64,000 bases of DNA. Origin: Ignavibacteriae bacterium HGW-Ignavibacteriae-1 (GTDB lineage Bacteria; Bacteroidota; Ignavibacteria; Kapaibacteriales; UBA2268). The notes under the pieces were generated by a model that saw only the letters and a list, made by a program, of their open reading frames with translations, was not told the origin of the DNA and searched no databases. The stretch lies in assembly GCA_002839825.1 (NCBI GenBank), contig PGYU01000014.1, positions 1-64,000 on the forward strand, written 5' to 3'. Positions within the stretch are counted from its first letter, which is position 1; the number at the start of each line of letters is the position of its first letter. The translations under genes and the position numbers were made by a program. Of this stretch, positions 53,884-62,148 are shown piece after piece.

Positions 53884-55119
53884 ATGTATTTAAAAAAAGT
53901 TATCTATATTATCAGTTTTATATTTTTGCTTGGTCTGTTTGCTTGTAGCAATGAATATCCCTATGACACCTTCAACACGAACGGTGGCGAAACGAGAGCA
54001 AATTCTTATGAAAGTTATGGCAAATTGCCAATGCTTATGCTTACGAATGAAACGCTGCTTATCAATGATTCATCGGGAATAATTCAAGCACCAATAGCCT
54101 TCGGACCACAAGATTATATTATTGCTACTCGCTCCGGAAAAATTATCCGACTCATGGATACCAAGAGCAAATGGGAATATCAGTTGGATTCGAGTTTGAT
54201 AGCTCTGACAGGAATCGCCGGAATTACAAAAGATGAAATTTCTGCTTTTGTATCGAGCGACCATAATTTGGTATCGCTCAATAAAGACGGAAAGCTGATT
54301 TTCAAGACTAAACTTGAGATAACGAATTCCAAATTTTTGACATATTCTGAGCTTCTTGCTTTGAATGATGCTTTCATAGTCGGGACAAATGACGGTTTTA
54401 TCGGGAAGTATGATTTGTCGGGTAAAAATCAAAAGCAATTGCAATTTGAAAATTCGATAACTGAAATGATTGCATCCGAGAAGGGAATCATAACATTTGG
54501 AGTGACGCAAAATTTGTTCGGTAAATCAGATTCGTTGATTATAGCCGATAGCGATTTAAACATCAAACAACAAATTAGCATTGATAATTTCCGAATTCTG
54601 CACGGTCCGATTATCAAAAATGATAAGATTTACATTGCCGGAGCAACAGAAACTGAGAATGGAAGATTAGGACGAATCATAACGTATGATACAGAAGGTA
54701 AATTGCTTCATGACATAGAAACAGATTTGGTGATTAGAACTATTTCGGTTGACAATGAAGGCAATGTTTACGCTGCCGGATTTAACTCAGGAGTTGCTGA
54801 ACTCTATTCGTGCTTGTATGCATTTGACAAATCCGGCGTTGAGCGATGGCTTTTGTATTTGAAATCGTCGGTCAATTCGCCAATCATCATTTGCAAAAAG
54901 TATATCACTTTTGTGGGATTGACAACTGATGGACCCGGAATATTTTCAATTCGGCATGAGGACGGTTTACTGACAAGGTTGCACCCATTGAACGACCTGC
55001 CACTGCTCTATTTGCATCCTACTGTAACAAGCGAACCAATGATGGTGCTATTTGGTTCCGATAGACCGGTAATTATTAAAATGACACAAACACAATTAGA
55101 CAAAGTTTTACCATGGTAA
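53884..55119 (+). CDS. Lipoprotein with propeller-like repeats
   Basis: A 411-residue protein with signal and lipobox 'LLGLFAC' (C21). The rest looks like a beta-propeller: repeated strands such as 'DYIIATRSGKIIRLMD', 'VSLNKDGKLIFKTK', 'GRIITYDTEGKLLHDI' and 'SCLYAFDKSGVERWLL' resemble PQQ-like quinoprotein repeats. No enzyme motif is seen. It starts 30 nt after the FGE-like lipoprotein and 7 nt before the stop overlap with the carbonic-anhydrase gene, so the three may form an operon. Confidence 0.75.
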   Translation: MYLKKVIYIISFIFLLGLFACSNEYPYDTFNTNGGETRANSYESYGKLPMLMLTNETLLINDSSGIIQAPIAFGPQDYIIATRSGKIIRLMDTKSKWEYQLDSSLIALTGIAGITKDEISAFVSSDHNLVSLNKDGKLIFKTKLEITNSKFLTYSELLALNDAFIVGTNDGFIGKYDLSGKNQKQLQFENSITEMIASEKGIITFGVTQNLFGKSDSLIIADSDLNIKQQISIDNFRILHGPIIKNDKIYIAGATETENGRLGRIITYDTEGKLLHDIETDLVIRTISVDNEGNVYAAGFNSGVAELYSCLYAFDKSGVERWLLYLKSSVNSPIIICKKYITFVGLTTDGPGIFSIRHEDGLLTRLHPLNDLPLLYLHPTVTSEPMMVLFGSDRPVIIKMTQTQLDKVLPW

Positions 55120-55691
55120 GAGATATGAAATTTGAAAACGGAAAAAGCGGCTCTATTATAACTCATCACGGGATTACACCTACAATTCCCGAATCGGCTT
55201 TTATTTGCGAAGGTGTCCGAATCATTGGCGATGTAGAATTAGGCGAAAATGTTTCGGTTTGGTTCAACAGCGTAATTCGTGGCGATGTAAATTATATTCG
55301 AATCGGAGATAACTCCAACATTCAGGACATGAGTATGCTTCACGTTACAAACAAAGTTTGGCCACTTATTATCGAAAACAATGTTTCAATTGCTCATTCG
55401 GTTACAGTTCATGGTTGCACTTTGAAGGAAGGCTGCCTGATTGGAATTGGTGCAAATGTTTTAGATGGTGCAGTAGTTGGGCAGTACGCACTTGTAGCAG
55501 CCGGAACGGTCGTGCGAGAGGGCTTCGAAGTGCCTCCGATGACATTAATAGCAGGCGTGCCGGACAAAGTTATCCGCGAACTTAAACCCGCCGAAATTGA
55601 ACGAGTAAAAAGCACTCCATACAATTATATTAACTATGTTGCGGAATACAGAAAAGAATACGAACATTATTTACAAAATAATAAATTATAA
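55113..55691 (+). CDS. Gamma-carbonic anhydrase-like hexapeptide protein
   Basis: A 192-residue left-handed beta-helix protein of the YrdA/PaaY type. The three zinc-binding histidines appear in 'MLHVTN', 'IAHSVTV' and 'VHGCTL', and hexapeptide repeats run from about 40 to 150. It could be a gamma carbonic anhydrase or a CoA-related acyltransferase-like scaffold. ATG 55113 overlaps the previous stop by 7 nt; ATG 55125 is an alternative start. Confidence 0.88.
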   Translation: MVRDMKFENGKSGSIITHHGITPTIPESAFICEGVRIIGDVELGENVSVWFNSVIRGDVNYIRIGDNSNIQDMSMLHVTNKVWPLIIENNVSIAHSVTVHGCTLKEGCLIGIGANVLDGAVVGQYALVAAGTVVREGFEVPPMTLIAGVPDKVIRELKPAEIERVKSTPYNYINYVAEYRKEYEHYLQNNKL

Positions 55692-55703
55692 AGAGAATTT
55701 AAT

Positions 55704-56579
55704 ATGTTTAAAAGCATGACAGGATTCAGCAAGGCTGAATTAAGCGAGAATGGAATTAGCATCGTGATTGAACTAAGAAGTTTGAACGGCAAATTCCTCG
55801 AATTAGGTTGCCGATTACCAAGAGCAATCCAACACAGAGAGAACGAAATTCGTGACATCGTAAAGCGCAACATGACTCGCGGTACAGTCAATATTAACGT
55901 CAATCTCGAACTTGACGCAAATCAGAGCCAATTCATTATAAATGATTCGGCTGCAACTCACGTTTATGACCAACTCCAAGCACTCAAGAAAAATTTCAAG
56001 TTCAAAGAAACCATTAAACTTGATAATCTTCTTGCGTTTTCGAATTATTTCGTAGGTCAGCAAGATTCAGCTGATGAAGAAGAAATCATGAAAGTAGTCG
56101 TGAAAGTACTTCGCGAAGCTCTCAAAAAGCTTGATATGATGCGCACCAAAGAAGGTAAGCAAATACTGAACGATATAACTAACAGATTGAAAAAAATCAC
56201 TGAAAATGTGAATAAAATCGAAAAACTCGGCATTGAAAAAATACCTGCCGAACGCGAAAGACTCAAACAAAGAATTGCCCAAATGTTCGAAAGTGATGAA
56301 TATGATGAGCAACGTTTGCAAACTGAAATGGTACTTCTCGCCGATAAACTTGATATTTCGGAAGAGTGCGTACGATTGTATTCGCATTTCAAATTTTTCA
56401 ACGAAACAATCAAATCCAATGAGCCATCAGGCAGAAAATTGAACTTCTTGCTTCAGGAAATGAACAGAGAAATCAACACTATCGGCTCTAAAGCATCAGA
56501 TTCTTATATTTCTCAGCTCGTAGTATTGACCAAAGAAGAATTGGAACGAATAAGAGAGCAAATCCAAAACATAGAATAA
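55704..56579 (+). CDS. YicC/YloC-family endoribonuclease-like protein
   Basis: A 291-residue protein with the YicC pattern: N-terminal 'MTGFSKAE', central 'RSLNGKFLELGCRLPRAI' (family-typical), and the C-terminal 'GRKLNFLLQEMNREINTIGSKA' followed by helices. YicC proteins act as RNases in small-RNA turnover in E. coli. It begins 12 nt after the carbonic-anhydrase gene. Confidence 0.92.
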   Translation: MFKSMTGFSKAELSENGISIVIELRSLNGKFLELGCRLPRAIQHRENEIRDIVKRNMTRGTVNINVNLELDANQSQFIINDSAATHVYDQLQALKKNFKFKETIKLDNLLAFSNYFVGQQDSADEEEIMKVVVKVLREALKKLDMMRTKEGKQILNDITNRLKKITENVNKIEKLGIEKIPAERERLKQRIAQMFESDEYDEQRLQTEMVLLADKLDISEECVRLYSHFKFFNETIKSNEPSGRKLNFLLQEMNREINTIGSKASDSYISQLVVLTKEELERIREQIQNIE

Positions 56580-56583
56580 AAAA

Positions 56584-58203
56584 ATGATTCGAAATTATTA
56601 TACTTTACTCCATTTATGCAATGAAATAAACAATTTATCGGGTTTTGCAGTAAAAGAGTGTTGGACTCAAGAAAGTGATTCGCTTGTTATCGAACTTAGC
56701 GATTCGCAGACATCTAAATATTTGATTTTCCGCTCTGACGGCAAACACGATGCACTTTTTATCCGAAATCAGTTTGCTCGTGCCGGTAAAAATTCTGTGA
56801 CCTTGCTCGACGAAATCTCTGATGAGCTTTTCCAATCTTGCGAAGTATTTGAAAAAGAGCGAATAATTCGTATCCGATTCATCAATACTTTGGCATATTT
56901 TGTTTTGTTCGGAGGCGAAAACAGCAATGTTTTCATCACAAACAGTGACGATACCATCATTGATGCATTTAAAAACCCAAGCAAACACATGGGTGAGAAA
57001 TTTGTTGTAGAATCTCGTGTGATTCCCTCAATCAATGATTTCAATTCGGAAACTATGACTCGAAAAGCAGTCGCATCGTCGGACTATTTGTTCGGCTCAG
57101 TCTATGCAGAAGAGTTGTTAAATATGATGGGTTTGAATCCTGAACTTCCTATTGGTGAATTACCGGGAGCGGAAATTGATTTGTTGCTCGACAGTTGCGA
57201 CAAATTTCGTGACAAACTAATATACGACCCTGTCTATATGGTTTACGAAGACGATGATTCCTACATCTTTTCGCTGACATCACTCACAAAGTATCCTTTA
57301 GCGAAGCAATTTGATTCAATTAGCGATGCAATCGGGTTTGCAATTTCAAAAAATATTAGTTCAGGCAATTTCGATAAATTGAGCTCTGATATTAAGAAAG
57401 CTCTGCAATTCTCATTATCAAAAAATCAGAAGCAACTTCAATCTATGAAAAATGATGAAAATCTTCTGAAAAGCATTAATGATTATAAGACTATTGGCGA
57501 TTTGTTGATGACATATCCCGAAAATGCTGAGCTTCCCGGAAAATTGCTCGAAATGGAAGATGAAAACGGAGTAGTTCACAAAATCAAGCTCGAACCTAAA
57601 TACAGCATTTACAAAAATGCTACATATTATTTTCAAAAGTCGAAAACTGCTGAATTAGAGCTGAATTCGAGAGCAAAACGGATACCAAGCATTGAAAAAC
57701 GAATTGAATCAATCAACGAAGCGATACTTGAGTTCGATACAATTGAAAACGTCAAAAGCTTAGAAAAATTCAAAGAAAAGTTCAAACATTTACTCTCGAT
57801 AAAAATGGAATTTGAAAAGAAAACACCTGAAGACAAATACAAAAAATTTGAACTTGGCGAAGGATTCACAGTTTACGTAGGCAAAAATGCCGCAAATAAT
57901 GACGAATTGACGATGAGATTTGCAAAGCCTAATGATTTGTGGCTTCATGCGCGGGGAACGAGTGGTTCGCATGTGGTGCTGAAATTAAACAAGCCCGAAA
58001 AACCTCCGAAGCACATTTTGGAGAAAGCGGCAGAGCTTGCAGCTTACTACAGCGGCGCCAGAAATGCTAAGTATGTTCCCGTGATTTATACTTTCAAGAA
58101 ATTCGTCCGGAAACCCAAAGGTGCAAATATAGGTGCAGTTGTCGTCAGCAAAGAAGAAGTTATTATGGTAGAACCGAAATTGCCCGCAGGCGCTCAGGAC
58201 TGA
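56584..58203 (+). CDS. NFACT/RqcH-like protein (fibronectin-binding A family)
   Basis: A 539-residue protein with NFACT-N (about 1-190), coiled coils (about 280-400) and the NFACT-R (DUF814) domain near 430-520, with 'DLWLHARG' (451-458) and 'TSGSHVVL' directly after. In other bacteria RqcH binds stalled large subunits and adds alanine tails. The short size and divergent N-terminus make the precise activity uncertain. It starts 4 nt after yicC and overlaps the convergent UPF0104 copy 2 by 10 nt. Confidence 0.88.
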   Translation: MIRNYYTLLHLCNEINNLSGFAVKECWTQESDSLVIELSDSQTSKYLIFRSDGKHDALFIRNQFARAGKNSVTLLDEISDELFQSCEVFEKERIIRIRFINTLAYFVLFGGENSNVFITNSDDTIIDAFKNPSKHMGEKFVVESRVIPSINDFNSETMTRKAVASSDYLFGSVYAEELLNMMGLNPELPIGELPGAEIDLLLDSCDKFRDKLIYDPVYMVYEDDDSYIFSLTSLTKYPLAKQFDSISDAIGFAISKNISSGNFDKLSSDIKKALQFSLSKNQKQLQSMKNDENLLKSINDYKTIGDLLMTYPENAELPGKLLEMEDENGVVHKIKLEPKYSIYKNATYYFQKSKTAELELNSRAKRIPSIEKRIESINEAILEFDTIENVKSLEKFKEKFKHLLSIKMEFEKKTPEDKYKKFELGEGFTVYVGKNAANNDELTMRFAKPNDLWLHARGTSGSHVVLKLNKPEKPPKHILEKAAELAAYYSGARNAKYVPVIYTFKKFVRKPKGANIGAVVVSKEEVIMVEPKLPAGAQD

Positions 58204-59228
58204 TGTTCTAAATCATCAGTTTGCATTGTACCTTTGAGGGAAAATTTTGCAGAACGTTCCCGTATTAGGAACAAACCGCCGACAATAATCTGAACCATAA
58301 GACCTACTGCGTGATTGATAGTGGCATATGCTAAAGCAGTTTCTTCTTTCAATCCATAAAGTCCCATCATGGCATACATAATCAAAAAGTGCATTACCCC
58401 GATTCCGCTTGGAGTCGGGGCTATTGTTACCCCAATCCCCGAAACGATTACCAAAAATAAAGCATCAGATAGCTGAACATCTATATAAGTATGAAAATCG
58501 AAACAGTAAAACATAATATACATTGGCAACGCATAACAAGCCCAAATCAAAAGAGACTCCACAGCTAATCTAAAATACGAGCCGGGTGTTTTGATAATTG
58601 TAAAACCCTTGCGGAATTTATCAAACATATCAGTTAATCGTAAATAAACTTTTTCAGAAAATGGTTTGACAAGAAATCGCAATACAACGTTTACAAAAGG
58701 AGGATAAAATCCAAATAACAAAATTACGAGTACAAAAACCGAGAATAATATAATACGCTCTGCATCTACCCCGGGTATCATATGAACTATTTTATCGCGA
58801 GAAATTATAAAAGCGATTACAAACAAAAAGCCGAGCGTAAAAACATCAATTACACGTTCGACAATGATTGTGGCAAAAGCACTTGATACGGACGTATTGC
58901 GACGTTTGGCATAAACATAAGGTCGGACAAATTCGCCCAAACGCGGCAAAATCGCATTGAAAAAGTAACCAACCATCACCGCCGAAAATAAATTTATTGT
59001 AGGTCCGGGCTCTTGTATTGGTTTAAGTATAGTTTTCCAGCGTATTGCACGAATGAAATGCGACAAAATGATTATTGGTATGGGCACAATTGCCCATAAA
59101 TAATTTGCCCCTTTCAGTACCGATACGAGTTCGTCTAAGTTGATGTCTTTAACTGCTAAGTACGTCGAACCGATGATTAACACCAAAGTTAAAGACCATT
59201 TTAAGATATTTTTCTGGATTCCGCTCAT
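58194..59228 (-). CDS. LPG-synthase-type flippase-domain membrane protein (UPF0104), copy 2
   Basis: A 344-residue paralogue of the protein encoded at 30840-31853, with about eight helices. It has the family motifs in canonical form: 'PRLGEFVRPYVYAKR', 'IIVERVIDV' (with the Glu-Arg pair) and 'PTPSGIGVMHFL'. It lacks a soluble catalytic domain. It probably moves a lipid rather than synthesising it. The two copies differ in the Glu-Arg motif, suggesting different roles. Confidence 0.82.
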   Translation of the reverse strand: MSGIQKNILKWSLTLVLIIGSTYLAVKDINLDELVSVLKGANYLWAIVPIPIIILSHFIRAIRWKTILKPIQEPGPTINLFSAVMVGYFFNAILPRLGEFVRPYVYAKRRNTSVSSAFATIIVERVIDVFTLGFLFVIAFIISRDKIVHMIPGVDAERIILFSVFVLVILLFGFYPPFVNVVLRFLVKPFSEKVYLRLTDMFDKFRKGFTIIKTPGSYFRLAVESLLIWACYALPMYIMFYCFDFHTYIDVQLSDALFLVIVSGIGVTIAPTPSGIGVMHFLIMYAMMGLYGLKEETALAYATINHAVGLMVQIIVGGLFLIRERSAKFSLKGTMQTDDLEHQS

Positions 59229-59308
59229 TCAACCTGTGATTTTCAATAATAAAAAGTAAATATTGTTTAAAACAAAATTTTTAAAATATGAATTTATGCT
59301 GTACTTTA

Positions 59309-59316
59309 CAAACTTA
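59309..59316 (-). promoter_or_regulatory. Candidate -7 element (TAAGTTTG) for UPF0104 copy 2
   Basis: Minus-strand TAAGTTTG matches TAnnTTTG; the predicted start lies near 59304, about 75 nt ahead of ATG 59228. Tentative, with no clear -33 box. Confidence 0.25.
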
Positions 59317-59343
59317 TTGTTGAAAAATTGAAAAATAGTTTGA

Positions 59344-60186
59344 ATGAGTATCATAGAAGCAATTATTTTAGGCATCATCCAAGGATTGACGGAATTCATT
59401 CCAATCAGTAGCACAGCACATCTTACTATCGCAGGACACTTAATGGGGCTGATTGACCCCGATTCACCCGAAAAATGGACTGCATTTATCGCAATTATAC
59501 AATTAGGTACTTTGGTAGCAGTACTGTTCTACTTCAGAACCGATATTTACCAAATCCCAAAAGCCTTTTTGTCCGAAAATTTAAGCAAACGAAAACCCTA
59601 TAAGGAACAAAGTTACGAATCCAGAATGGGCTGGCTCATCATAATAGGTACAATTCCGATTGTGATAGTAGGGCTTTTGCTCAAAGATTTCATCGAAGGC
59701 AGCTTTACAAAAGAACTCAACGTCATCGCCGGAAGTTTGATAGGATTAGCTCTGATACTCGCTCTTGCCGAGAAACTATCCACCCGAACCAAAGATATGA
59801 AAGCAATCACAATGAAAGATTCAATTATAATCGGGATAGCTCAATGCATAGCTTTGATACCTGGTTCATCTCGCTCAGGAACGACGATTACTGCCGGCTT
59901 GTTCATGGGATTGAACCGAGAAACAGCAGCCAGATTTTCCTTCTTACTTTCAATTCCGGCAATTTTGGCAAGCGGATTATTGAGCGTTTATCAAGCAATG
60001 GAGTACATAGACGGTAGCGAAGCCATCAATTTGATTGTTGCAACAATCTTTTCGGGCATCAGCGGCTATTATGCGATTGATTTTCTTATCAATTTCTTGA
60101 AAAAGCACAGCACATATATCTTCATATATTATCGTATCGCATTAGGTATAACTATATTTGTAGCTCTTATATACTTGAACATTTAA
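59344..60186 (+). CDS. uppP: Undecaprenyl-diphosphatase UppP (BacA)
   Basis: A 280-residue membrane protein recycling the lipid carrier of cell-wall and O-antigen sugars. The two catalytic motifs are 'GLTEFIPISSTAHL' near residue 14 and 'PGSSRSGTT' around 177. It is divergent from UPF0104 copy 2, another lipid-related gene. Confidence 0.96.
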   Translation: MSIIEAIILGIIQGLTEFIPISSTAHLTIAGHLMGLIDPDSPEKWTAFIAIIQLGTLVAVLFYFRTDIYQIPKAFLSENLSKRKPYKEQSYESRMGWLIIIGTIPIVIVGLLLKDFIEGSFTKELNVIAGSLIGLALILALAEKLSTRTKDMKAITMKDSIIIGIAQCIALIPGSSRSGTTITAGLFMGLNRETAARFSFLLSIPAILASGLLSVYQAMEYIDGSEAINLIVATIFSGISGYYAIDFLINFLKKHSTYIFIYYRIALGITIFVALIYLNI

Positions 60187-60227
60187 AATTCGGCAAATTT
60201 GTGCTGATTAAAATTCAATAAAACTTG

Positions 60228-60235
60228 TAAATTTG
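60228..60235 (+). promoter_or_regulatory. Candidate -7 element (TAAATTTG) for pepT
   Basis: TAAATTTG matches TAnnTTTG. The nearest upstream TTTG (60198-60201) is 26 nt away, too far for the 20-nt spacing of the stable-RNA promoters, so support is weak. A start near 60240 would give a 51-nt leader. Confidence 0.25.
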
Positions 60236-60290
60236 TGGAAAAATCAATATTTTGTAGGATATTTTTTGTCAAATTTTATAAAGTTAAGAA

Positions 60291-61547
60291 ATGAAGAATG
60301 AAATTTTGGAGAGATTACTCCGATACGTAAAAATTGATACTCAATCTAACCCTGAATCAAGCAATACACCGAGTACACAAAAGCAATTCGATTTGGCAAA
60401 TTTGCTCGTCGAAGAGTTGAAAGCATTTGGTTTGAAACATGTGGAAATTTCCGACAAATGTTATGTTTATGCGACGTTGCCATCGAATATCCCCGCTGAC
60501 GATGCAGCTTATGGCAAAGTTCCTGCAATCGGATTTATAGCCCATGTTGACACTTCACCTGATACGACCGGAGCAAATGTAAATCCGCAGATAATCGAAA
60601 ATTACAAAGGTGGCGATATTGTGCTGCCAAATGACACAAGCGTAGTTATTAAAACTGCTGAATCACTTGGTTTGGAAAAATGCATCGGACATACAATCGT
60701 GACTACTGACGGCACTACACTATTGGGTTCGGACGACAAATCCGGAGTTGCAGCAATCATGACAGCAGTTAAATATTTATTGGACAATCCCCAAATCATT
60801 CACGGTGACATTAGAATTGGCTTCACACCTGATGAGGAAATCGGACGTGGTGCAAATCATTTCGATGTCAAAAAATTCGATTGCAAGTATGCTTATACAC
60901 TCGACGGTGAACTTCCGGGCGAAATCAACAAAGAGACTTTTTCGGCAAATGCTTGTATCATCCGCGCAAAAGGTCGCGACATTCATCCGGGTTATGCCAA
61001 AGACATTATGGTTAATTCAATTCGTGCAATCGCGGACGTCATTGCTTTGACACCTGCCGATATGGCACCGGAAACAACAGATGGCTACCAACCTTATATT
61101 CATCCTCATAAAGTCTCGGGAACAGTTGAACATTCCGAATTGCATTTGTTATTCCGCGATTTCAAAACCGAGGGACTCAACACGCAAAAAGTTATGATGG
61201 AAAAAATCGTTGCCCAAGTGCAAGAAAAACATCCTAAAGTAATATTGGAACTCGAAATTGTTGAGTATTACAGAAATATGTTGGAATTACTCGAATCCCA
61301 ACCCGAAGGACTTGACTATCTTTGGGAAGCTTGCGAAAGAGCAGGCACAAACCCATATTGGAGTCCGATTCGTGGTGGTACAGACGGCTCGAAACTAACG
61401 GCAATGGGTCTGCCCACTCCGAATATCTATACCGGTGGTCAAAACTTCCATAGCAAGACAGAATGGGTCTCTATAGATTTCTTAGTCAAAGCAGTTGAAA
61501 CAGTTGTTCATCTTAGCCAAGTTTGGTACGAAAAGAGTAAGAATTAA
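60291..61547 (+). CDS. pepT: Peptidase T (tripeptide aminopeptidase)
   Basis: A 418-residue M20-family zinc metalloprotease removing N-terminal residues from tripeptides. Metal and catalytic segments are 'IAHVDTSPD', 'GSDDKSG', 'TPDEEIGRG' and 'TGGQNFHSKTEW'. Length matches the family (E. coli 408). It is monocistronic, closed by a strong terminator. Confidence 0.95.
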   Translation: MKNEILERLLRYVKIDTQSNPESSNTPSTQKQFDLANLLVEELKAFGLKHVEISDKCYVYATLPSNIPADDAAYGKVPAIGFIAHVDTSPDTTGANVNPQIIENYKGGDIVLPNDTSVVIKTAESLGLEKCIGHTIVTTDGTTLLGSDDKSGVAAIMTAVKYLLDNPQIIHGDIRIGFTPDEEIGRGANHFDVKKFDCKYAYTLDGELPGEINKETFSANACIIRAKGRDIHPGYAKDIMVNSIRAIADVIALTPADMAPETTDGYQPYIHPHKVSGTVEHSELHLLFRDFKTEGLNTQKVMMEKIVAQVQEKHPKVILELEIVEYYRNMLELLESQPEGLDYLWEACERAGTNPYWSPIRGGTDGSKLTAMGLPTPNIYTGGQNFHSKTEWVSIDFLVKAVETVVHLSQVWYEKSKN

Positions 61548-61563
61548 ATTCGTAATCAATTGA

Positions 61564-61602
61564 AAATCTCCTGTTTAATTTCTTGAACAGGAGATTTTTT
61601 TT
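61564..61602 (+). terminator. Strong intrinsic terminator after pepT
   Basis: AAATCTCCTGTT (61564-61575) and AACAGGAGATTT (61586-61597) form a perfect 12-bp stem with a 10-nt loop, followed by a T run to 61602. It begins 17 nt after the pepT stop. Confidence 0.9.
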
Positions 61603-61972
61603 GACAAAACATTGAAAAACATTGAAATATTTTGTTTTATTTGATAATTATCTCTACTTACTTCCAATCTCATTCTGCGGCTCAAGAAATATAATCATTT
61701 GATTTCGAGTTTTTATAAGTATCATATCTGCTAAAGGTTTAGCGATTTTTTCGTCCATTCATAATTATACTTAATCTGAATGTTAATATTGAAATTATTT
61801 CATTATTTTTCGGATTATTTAGCCGTTTTCTTAGAAAATCATTATATATCTTCTCAAAATTAAAAAACACAAGTTCTATTAGCCGATTGCGCGAATTTAC
61901 TCATTTGACAATCAAACTACCAATTGATACTGATTTCAATCAGGATTTCATCTAAGAATCAAAATCTCGTAA

Positions 61973-61980
61973 TATTTTTG
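61973..61980 (+). promoter_or_regulatory. Candidate -7 element (TATTTTTG) for ftsH
   Basis: TATTTTTG equals the stable-RNA -7 box. A TTTC lies 23 nt upstream at 61946-61949, an imperfect -33. A start near 61985 would give a leader of about 160 nt. Confidence 0.4.
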
Positions 61981-62136
61981 ATTGATATTTCATAGAATTC
62001 AAGCCCCAAAACTCAGACTCTCCCCTACTTCCCTCATAAAGTATCTCTCTCAAAATAACTAAATATTCATACCAATCATCTTTGTAAAAATTATGACTTC
62101 TTTGCTACGTCATATGTAAAATAACAATTAGGAATT

Positions 62137-62141
62137 GGAGG
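62137..62141 (+). promoter_or_regulatory. Shine-Dalgarno of ftsH
   Basis: GGAGG with 7 nt to ATG 62149, the best ribosome-binding site in the window. It fixes the ftsH start, and it contrasts with genes such as rng or surE that show none. Confidence 0.85.
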
Positions 62142-62148
62142 ATACGGA

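Larger units (their letters stand above)
61603..62148. other. Long non-coding leader region before ftsH
   Basis: About 546 bases without a gene or recognised RNA. A tandem 10-nt repeat (AAAACATTGA twice, 61606-61625) stands just after the terminator. An inverted repeat TATGAC (62092-62097) / GTCATA (62109-62114) sits 35 nt before the ftsH start. A candidate promoter lies near 61973. The rest is plain A+T-rich sequence, and a regulatory role is possible. Confidence 0.5.

Noticed and set aside
61606-61625. Tandem AAAACATTGA as the start of a repeat array
   Set aside because: Only two copies are present; it is too short to call a CRISPR or satellite array.
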